Assembly (NCBI GenBank): GCA_963674835.2
Contig: CAXXKC010000001.1
Location: 372,001 to 436,000 of the forward strand
Source of the DNA: G963674835 sp963674835
GTDB taxonomy: Bacteria > Planctomycetota > Planctomycetia > Pirellulales > Thermoguttaceae
Length of the DNA stretch: 64,000 bases
Direction of reading: 5' to 3'
Below are positions 59,131 through 64,000 of this stretch, one piece after another; the first letter of the stretch is position 1; the number at the start of each line of letters is the position of its first letter. Both the position numbers and the translations under genes were made by a program. The notes under the pieces are model-generated. The model worked only from the letters and a program-made list of their open reading frames with translations, had not been told where the DNA came from and did not search any database.

Positions 59131-59769
59131 TCAGGCCGCTGCGACGACCTGGCGGGCGTAGGCGACGCCGTCGACCGCTGTTTTTCCGTAAAAATCGCAG
59201 CCGGAGTTGGAACTGAGCATGTCGCTGGCAGCGGCGCCGCCCACCATGAGTTTGACGGAATCGCGGAGGCCGGCCTGGCGAATGGCCTCGACCGTGGCGG
59301 CGACCGACTTGTAGCAGGTTGTGAGAAGGACGCTCAGGCCGACGACGGCGGGCTTGTGCTGGCGGATGGCTTCGACGAAGCGCTCGGGCGGGACGTCGAC
59401 GCCGAGGTCAATCACTTCGATGCCCGATCCGCGGAGCATCATAACGACGATGTCCTTGCCGATATCGTGGATGTCGTGCTGGACGGAGCCCATGACGGCG
59501 GTGCCGACGGACTGGATCGCGTGGCTTCCGGTGAGGTGGGGATCGAGCTCGGCCATGACGGACTTCATAATCATGCCGCCGAACATGAGATCGGGGATGA
59601 AGCATTCCTCGCGGGCGAAGCGGTTGCCTAGGTCGAGCATGCCCTGGTTGCATTCGGCGACGATGTCGGTGGCGGGCACGCCGGCGGCGAGCTTCTCACG
59701 GACCAACTGGGTGACGCGATCCTCCTGGCAATTGGCGACGCACTCGGCCAGGCTGTCCTGTTGTGTCAT
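59131..59769 (-). CDS. Corrinoid (B12)-binding methyl-carrier protein
   Basis: A 212-residue cytoplasmic protein of the MtbC/MtaC/MttC type from ATG 59769. The helical cap domain occupies 1-85. The B12 Rossmann domain has DIHDIGKDIV (D99, H101, G104), whose histidine is the lower ligand of cobalt. VGLSVLLTTCYKSVAATVEA and KLMVGGAAAS complete the pocket. It carries a methyl group between a substrate-specific methyltransferase and an acceptor. Upstream on the same strand lie a 56-residue protein and a URO-D/MtaA-type methyltransferase, so the three form an operon. No MttB/MtbB-type gene is visible. Confidence 0.92.
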   Translation of the reverse strand: MTQQDSLAECVANCQEDRVTQLVREKLAAGVPATDIVAECNQGMLDLGNRFAREECFIPDLMFGGMIMKSVMAELDPHLTGSHAIQSVGTAVMGSVQHDIHDIGKDIVVMMLRGSGIEVIDLGVDVPPERFVEAIRQHKPAVVGLSVLLTTCYKSVAATVEAIRQAGLRDSVKLMVGGAAASDMLSSNSGCDFYGKTAVDGVAYARQVVAAA

Positions 59770-59797
59770 GCGGAATTCCCTCGCTCTTGTGTTCCAA

Positions 59798-59968
59798 TCA
59801 GAAGCTTAGAAGGACCTGCCAGATGTACATGTAGCCGAGGCCGTCGACCTCTTCCCAGACGCGTTTGACGATCTCGTCGTCGCCCTTGATTTCGGGCAAC
59901 TCCTTGCGGAATTCTTCCCAGGGGGTGCAGGTTCCGGGCAGGCGTTGGGGGGAGGCTGGCTCGGACAT
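59798..59968 (-). CDS. Small acidic protein between methyltransferase and corrinoid genes
   Basis: A 56-residue protein from ATG 59968 with GGAG 9 nt upstream. Sequence features: CTPWEEFRKELPEIKGDDEI then VKRVWEEVDGLGYMYIWQVL and LLSF. Charged and amphipathic, no signal peptide, no cysteine pair. It sits 28 bp before the corrinoid gene and 47 bp after the URO-D gene. The favourable composition, ribosome site and position argue for a real gene. It might be a small subunit or chaperone of the methyltransferase complex (inference). I recognise no family. Confidence 0.6.
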   Translation of the reverse strand: MSEPASPQRLPGTCTPWEEFRKELPEIKGDDEIVKRVWEEVDGLGYMYIWQVLLSF

Positions 59969-60015
59969 GATAGGGGCTCCGCGAACAGGTGTAGGATGGA
60001 CAACGGGGCGCGACG

Positions 60016-61215
60016 TCAGTAGACGCCGTAGGCGCGAGTGAAGTCGGTCATGGCTTTGACGTTTTCGATTCGGGTATCGTCCTGCATGATGGCGCTGGCG
60101 TCCATGATATAGCCGCCATCGGCCGCGACACCGTCGATGACCTTCTTGCAGTACTGGCAGACCTCGTCGGGAGTGCCGAAGGCGAGGAGGTCGTTGGGGA
60201 TTCCGCCGCTGAGGCAGAACTTGTCGCCGACGGCATGGTGGACCTCGAAGATGTCGCCGCGGTCGACATGGTAGACGATGCTGCGCTCGGGGAGCTGGGC
60301 GATCCACTTGAGGTTGGGATTCCATTCGCCCTCGGCGTAGAAGAGCGTTTGGATGCCGCGGCTCCAAAGTTGCTCGATGATCCACTTGAGGGTGGGCCAG
60401 TAGAATTTTTCGAACTGCTGGGGCGACAGGAAGGGCATGCAGCCGCGGTGGAGCCAGAGGCCCACGGGGACGTTGCGATCGGGGTCGGCACCGCTGCTGG
60501 CGACTTCGAGCAGGTGAGGGGCGAGTGCTTCGCAGGCGGCCAGCACCTTGCCGGGCTGGCGGAAGATGTCCATGCAGAGGCCTTTGTAGCCGCGGAGCTT
60601 GTCGGCGATGATGTCGAAGGGGGCTTTGAGGATGCCGCTGATGGCGGAAACCGTGCCTGACTCGCGGCGCATGCGGGCGCCTTGTTCGCCCAGGGCGGTG
60701 AAGTAGCCGAGCATGGCCATGCCGCCGGTGAGGAACGACAGGTTGTTGCGGAAGCTGGTGGGCTGGCCGATGGGGCTGACGTGCGTGGTGACGCGGGGGA
60801 GCCAGACGTTGAAAAGGTAGCCCGTCGGATCGGCGATGAGCAAGTCGTACTCGTCGACGCGCATGTGGGCGTTGTCTTCGGGAGGCTCGCGATACTGGAA
60901 GGCCGTGTCGGGCGGGACTTCGATTCCGGGGGCGGCGTAGTAGGTCAGCCCGATGGCCTTGGTCAGACCGGTCCAGACGTAGACCATGTTGCCGACGACG
61001 GCGTCCCAGTCGAAATCGGCGGCGCACTTGCGGGCGGCTTCGAGGGCCTTGCGGAAGTCGTGAGTGACTTCCTGGCAAGTGAAGCCGGTGTACTTGGCCG
61101 TGAACTCGGCGACGAAGGGGCGGATAGGGATACGGTCGGGGCGGCCGTTTTGCATGGCGGTTGTGTAACGCTTCAACCGCTGTACGTAGAGCTGTTCCAT
61201 TTCGGTGGACATCAT
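60016..61215 (-). CDS. URO-D/MtaA-type corrinoid methyltransferase-like protein
   Basis: A 399-residue cytoplasmic protein from ATG 61215 (second ATG at 61212). It starts MEQLYVQRLKRYTTAMQNGRP then DRIPIRPF, typical of the uroporphyrinogen decarboxylase superfamily. VWTGLTKAIGLTYYAAPGIE, LSPQQFEKFYWPTLKWIIEQ and YHVDRGDIFEVHHAVGDKF follow. The usual HxCG zinc block is not evident; FYAEGEWNPNLKW occupies that place. The corrinoid protein three genes on suggests methyl transfer from an O- or N-methyl compound, or to coenzyme M or folate. Which one cannot be told. It leads the operon behind the promoter at 61300-61328. Confidence 0.8.
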   Translation of the reverse strand: MMSTEMEQLYVQRLKRYTTAMQNGRPDRIPIRPFVAEFTAKYTGFTCQEVTHDFRKALEAARKCAADFDWDAVVGNMVYVWTGLTKAIGLTYYAAPGIEVPPDTAFQYREPPEDNAHMRVDEYDLLIADPTGYLFNVWLPRVTTHVSPIGQPTSFRNNLSFLTGGMAMLGYFTALGEQGARMRRESGTVSAISGILKAPFDIIADKLRGYKGLCMDIFRQPGKVLAACEALAPHLLEVASSGADPDRNVPVGLWLHRGCMPFLSPQQFEKFYWPTLKWIIEQLWSRGIQTLFYAEGEWNPNLKWIAQLPERSIVYHVDRGDIFEVHHAVGDKFCLSGGIPNDLLAFGTPDEVCQYCKKVIDGVAADGGYIMDASAIMQDDTRIENVKAMTDFTRAYGVY

Positions 61216-61299
61216 GTACCCGTCCTGGTTGCTTGGAGGGGCGCCGAGGGAGGATCGGACCGGGCAGGGGACAGCCGGAGTTCCGAAGGGCGTTGCCGT

Positions 61300-61328
61300 A
61301 GTATGGCAGAGGTAGAAAAGAGTGTCAA
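61300..61328 (-). promoter_or_regulatory. Candidate promoter of the methyltransferase operon
   Basis: On the minus strand, a perfect TTGACA (61323-61328), 17 bp, CATACT (61300-61305). Transcription would start near 61293, leaving a leader of about 78 nt. It is one of the best -35 matches in the window. Confidence 0.5.
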
Positions 61329-61481
61329 TTCACGCTGTGGGTCATACGGGGCCCTGAGGATTGTTTGACAACCACCCTTGCGTGCGGGTGATTGGTGGAC
61401 TGAGCGAGCAGGGTGGGATATCCTGGGTGCGCCGGGGATGGAGTGTGTTGGCTGGCGTGGGTTGAGTTGGGTGTGGGTGTG

Positions 61482-61501
61482 CCCAGCCGAGGGCGGCTGT
61501 G
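61482..61501. repeat. Repeat family B copy (degenerate)
   Basis: CCCAGCCGAGGGCGGCTGTG, one arm imperfect, in the divergent spacer 61216-61538; the remainder of that spacer holds the promoter above and nothing else clear. Confidence 0.65.
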
Positions 61502-61538
61502 GTGCTGGTCGAGCATTTGACTTGGAAGGGGAGTGGTG

Positions 61539-63449
61539 ATGCGATACGGCATGCGAAGTCTGACCGCGGGGATGTTGGTGGCGGCGGCCATGATTGCGGC
61601 GGCACCGATGGCGATGGGCAGCGAGTCGTCGGAGAAGGGGGCCAAGGCGCCGACTATTACGATCGACGCGAAGCAAACGGGCGAGCCGATATCGAAGTAC
61701 ATCTATGGGCAGTTCATCGAGCACCTGGGACGGTGCATTTACGGGGGCATTTGGGCGGAGATGCTGGAGGACCGCAAGTTCTTTTCGGCGGTGGGGAGCA
61801 AGACGTCGCCATGGAAAGTGATCGGCGACAGCGGGGCGGTGCGGATGTCGCAAGAGAAGCCGTTTGTGGGAGAGCACACGCCGGAGATTGCGCTGCCGGG
61901 CGGCGCTGCGGGCGGCATTGTACAGGACGGCTTGGGGTTGCGCGAGGGGAAGGACTACGTTGGGCGGATCTGGCTGGCGGGGAAGCCTGAGGCCGGGCCG
62001 GTGCGAGTGAGCATGATTTGGGGCGATGGGCCAAAGCAGCGGCAGACGGTCGAGATCGCATTGAGCGGCGACTACGCGATGAGCCCGTTGTCGATGACGG
62101 TGGGCGGCAGCACGGATAACGGGCGGTTGGAGATTGTGTCGGAAGGGAAGGGGACGGTGCGCGTCGGTACGGTGTCGCTCATGCCGGCGGACAACGTGAA
62201 GGGCATGCGGGCGGACACGCTGAAGCTGCTCAAGGGTTTGGACTCGCCCGTCTATCGTTGGCCGGGCGGGAACTTTGTGAGCGGCTACAACTGGAAGGAC
62301 GGAATCGGGGATCGGGATCGGCGGCCGCCGCGGAAGAATCCGGCGTGGAAGGGGATCGAGCACAACGATTTCGGCATCGATGAGTATATGACGTTCTGCC
62401 GCGAGGTCGGTACAGAACCGTTGGTGGTGGTCAACAGCGGACTGGGCAAGGTGGAATCGGCGGTCGAGGAGCTGGAGTACGCCAACGGGGACGCGTCGAC
62501 GCCGATGGGGAAGCTGCGCGCAGCGAACGGGCATCCGGAGCCTTACGGCGTGAAGTTCTGGGGGATCGGCAACGAGATGTACGGAAAGTGGCAGTTGGGC
62601 CACATGCCGATCGAAGAGTATGTGAAGAAGAACAATCTCTATGCGGACGCGATGCGGAAGGCGGATCCGACGATCACGCTCATCGCCGTGGGGAGCGTGG
62701 GGCCGTGGAGCGAAGCAATGATGGCGCATTGTGCCGATCACATGGACCTGATCAGCGAGCATTTCTACTGCCAAGAGAAGCCGGGCTTGTTGGATCACGT
62801 TCGCCAGGCGGCGGACCGGGTGCGCCAGATCGCCGAGGCGCATCGGCGGTATCGGCAGGAGATCGGTGCGCTGAAGGGGAAGGACATCCGCATTGCGCTG
62901 GACGAGTGGAACTATTGGTACGGCAAGGAACTGTACGGCCAGATCGGCCCGCGCTACTTCGTCAAGGACGGGCTGGGCGTGGCGATGGCGTTGAACGAGT
63001 TTGCGCGGCAGAGCGACATCATGTTCATGGCGAACTACGCACAGACAGTGAACGTGATCGGCGCGATCAAGACGAGCAAGACGGATGCGGCCATGGAGAC
63101 AACCGGGTTGGTGCTGGAGGTTTATCGGAGGCATTTCGGCACGATTCCGGTCGCGGCGAAGGCGAGCGCGACGCTGGACGTGGCGGCGGCGTGGAGCCCG
63201 GACCGGAAGAAGCTGGTTGTGGCTGTGGTGAATCCGACACAGCAGTCGGTGACCGCCGACATGGACATCCAAAACGCGAAGTGGGCCGGGTCGGGACATT
63301 ACTGGCGGATCGCGGGGAAAGACCCGATGGAGTACAATGAGCCGGGTGAGCCGCTGAGAGTGAAGATCGTGGAAGGAACGATCGACGGCAAGAAGACGCT
63401 CACTGCGCTGCCGCTGAGCGTGACGCTGTTCGCGCTGGACATGGAATAG
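61539..63449 (+). CDS. Exported GH51 alpha-L-arabinofuranosidase
   Basis: A 636-residue enzyme from ATG 61539; two in-frame GTG codons precede it, and GGGGAG lies just upstream. Signal peptide to about residue 27. The mature domain has ISKYIYGQFIEHLGRCIYGG, the GH51 start. VYRWPGGNFVSGYNWKDGIG precedes the barrel. The acid/base is E346 in WGIGNEMYG, and the nucleophile E456 in IALDEWNYWY. A carbohydrate-binding-like insert (about 95-205) separates the first strand from the barrel. It releases L-arabinose from arabinan or arabinoxylan. It is transcribed towards hemL. Confidence 0.95.
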   Translation: MRYGMRSLTAGMLVAAAMIAAAPMAMGSESSEKGAKAPTITIDAKQTGEPISKYIYGQFIEHLGRCIYGGIWAEMLEDRKFFSAVGSKTSPWKVIGDSGAVRMSQEKPFVGEHTPEIALPGGAAGGIVQDGLGLREGKDYVGRIWLAGKPEAGPVRVSMIWGDGPKQRQTVEIALSGDYAMSPLSMTVGGSTDNGRLEIVSEGKGTVRVGTVSLMPADNVKGMRADTLKLLKGLDSPVYRWPGGNFVSGYNWKDGIGDRDRRPPRKNPAWKGIEHNDFGIDEYMTFCREVGTEPLVVVNSGLGKVESAVEELEYANGDASTPMGKLRAANGHPEPYGVKFWGIGNEMYGKWQLGHMPIEEYVKKNNLYADAMRKADPTITLIAVGSVGPWSEAMMAHCADHMDLISEHFYCQEKPGLLDHVRQAADRVRQIAEAHRRYRQEIGALKGKDIRIALDEWNYWYGKELYGQIGPRYFVKDGLGVAMALNEFARQSDIMFMANYAQTVNVIGAIKTSKTDAAMETTGLVLEVYRRHFGTIPVAAKASATLDVAAAWSPDRKKLVVAVVNPTQQSVTADMDIQNAKWAGSGHYWRIAGKDPMEYNEPGEPLRVKIVEGTIDGKKTLTALPLSVTLFALDME

Positions 63450-63450
63450 G

Positions 63451-63484
63451 ACCGGTTCGAGCGTGCCGCGGCAAGGGAACCGGT
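63451..63484. promoter_or_regulatory. ACCGGTTC hairpin between GH51 and hemL
   Basis: ACCGGTTC (63451-63458) and GAACCGGT (63477-63484) form a perfect 8-bp stem one base after the GH51 stop. It may separate the two genes' expression; no U-run follows. Confidence 0.4.
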
Positions 63485-63508
63485 GTGCCAGGTTGCTGAG
63501 GACGATAC

Positions 63509-64000
63509 ATGGACCGTCGGAAGAGCGAGGCGGCATTCGAGCGCGCAAAGCGGTTGATGCCGGGAGGGGTGAACAGTCCCGCGCGGGCGTTTGGGGGCGT
63601 TGGCGGCGAGCCGGTGTTCATCGATCGGGCGGAAGGGGCGTATCTGTACGACCTGGACGGGAACCGGTACGTCGATTACATCGGCTCGTGGGGGCCGATG
63701 ATTCTGGGACATTGCCACGGGCGGGTCGTCGATGCGATCCGCGAGGCCGCCGGGCGGGGAACCAGCTACGGGGCGCCGACGGAAGCGGAGAACGAGTTGG
63801 CCCAACGGATCGTCGATGCCGTGCCGTCGGTCGAGAAGGTGCGTCTGGTCAACTCGGGGACCGAGGCGACGATGAGCGCCATCCGGTTGGCGCGGGGCTG
63901 CACGGGACGGAACAAGGTGGTCAAGTTTGCGGGGAACTACCACGGTCACGTGGACAGTCTGCTGGTGGCGGCGGGGAGTTCGGCAGCGACGCTTGGAGTG
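63509..64000 (+). CDS. hemL: Glutamate-1-semialdehyde 2,1-aminomutase, 5' part
   Basis: 164 codons from ATG 63509 (GAGGA upstream) to the right edge; the rest lies outside. RRKSEAAFERAKRLMPGGVN then SPARAFGGVGGEPVFI is the canonical HemL start. DLDGNRYVDYIGSWGPMILGH, GTSYGAPTEAENELAQRIV and VRLVNSGTEATMSAIRLARG follow, the last binding the PLP phosphate. KFAGNYHGHVDSLL precedes the lysine loop, which lies beyond the edge. It makes 5-aminolevulinate from glutamate semialdehyde in the C5 pathway of tetrapyrrole synthesis, needed for haem and cobalamin. Confidence 0.95.
   Translation, partial: MDRRKSEAAFERAKRLMPGGVNSPARAFGGVGGEPVFIDRAEGAYLYDLDGNRYVDYIGSWGPMILGHCHGRVVDAIREAAGRGTSYGAPTEAENELAQRIVDAVPSVEKVRLVNSGTEATMSAIRLARGCTGRNKVVKFAGNYHGHVDSLLVAAGSSAATLGV

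Noticed and set aside
61212..63548. 778-codon minus-strand frame over the GH51 gene
   Set aside because: Antisense to a GH51 gene with both catalytic glutamates; no plausible protein features.

Overview
The window is GC-rich bacterial chromosome, most likely from a member of the phylum Planctomycetota. The evidence is the gene content: a secreted sulfatase, two Tat-exported Gfo/Idh oxidoreductases, a DUF1080 protein, PQQ-like beta-propellers starting with the WPRFRGPGG-type motif, a hydrazine-synthase-alpha-related multiheme protein, DUF1573, a ceramidase-like protein, and small secreted proteins of planctomycete type (ALHPPVYYS and HPLYFDDVPLERYG motifs). Nothing here fixes the class or genus. 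There are no rRNA or tRNA genes and no CRISPR array that I can see. Many starts have a clear AGGAG-type site, and some have none.

Layout. 1-8.0 kb: small lipoproteins and secreted proteins, epoxyqueuosine reductase (queG), an orphan TadG-like protein and a large secreted glutaminase-like protein. 8.2-15.5 kb: secreted carbohydrate and sulfate-ester catabolism (DUF1080, a glycosidase-like protein, GDPD, sulfatase, Gfo/Idh). 15.7-20.7 kb: a mobile-element-rich patch. It holds one insertion sequence whose transposase has an in-frame TGA, two 103-bp direct repeats bracketing a methyltransferase and a TolC-like efflux protein, and a small inverted-repeat element. 21.8-32.5 kb: a long minus-strand redox block. 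It contains a NuoE-NuoF fusion with a GltD-like partner (possibly an electron-bifurcating transhydrogenase), and a membrane/periplasmic relay of NapH-like protein, four-cluster ferredoxin and NHL propeller in translationally overlapping order, bracketed by two PQQ-like propellers. 32.8-43.8 kb: triheme HzsA-related protein, OFA-type MFS transporter, URO-D-type methyltransferase, a tandem metallo-beta-lactamase protein, a ceramidase-like protein and a large membrane protein. 44-58 kb: further secreted propellers, a tandem GDPD, a sialidase-like protein, a second Gfo/Idh, then housekeeping genes (rpiB, ABC permease, acylphosphatase, Nudix), an esterase and DUF1573. 59-61.3 kb: a compact operon of URO-D/MtaA-type methyltransferase, a 56-residue protein and a corrinoid protein behind a good promoter. 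61.5-64 kb: a GH51 arabinofuranosidase and the start of hemL, which runs off the right end.

How the genes fit together. Most products are exported and degrade plant- or alga-type polysaccharides, sulfate esters, lipids and phosphodiesters. The redox block, the B12-dependent enzymes (queG, corrinoid protein, two URO-D proteins) and the OFA transporter suggest a flexible, at least partly anaerobic energy metabolism; that is inference.

The most striking feature outside the genes is the number of dispersed intergenic repeats. At least six families are visible by eye. One is a 67-99 bp structured family (A) with six copies. Ends of the A and C families supply the stop codons of several neighbouring genes.
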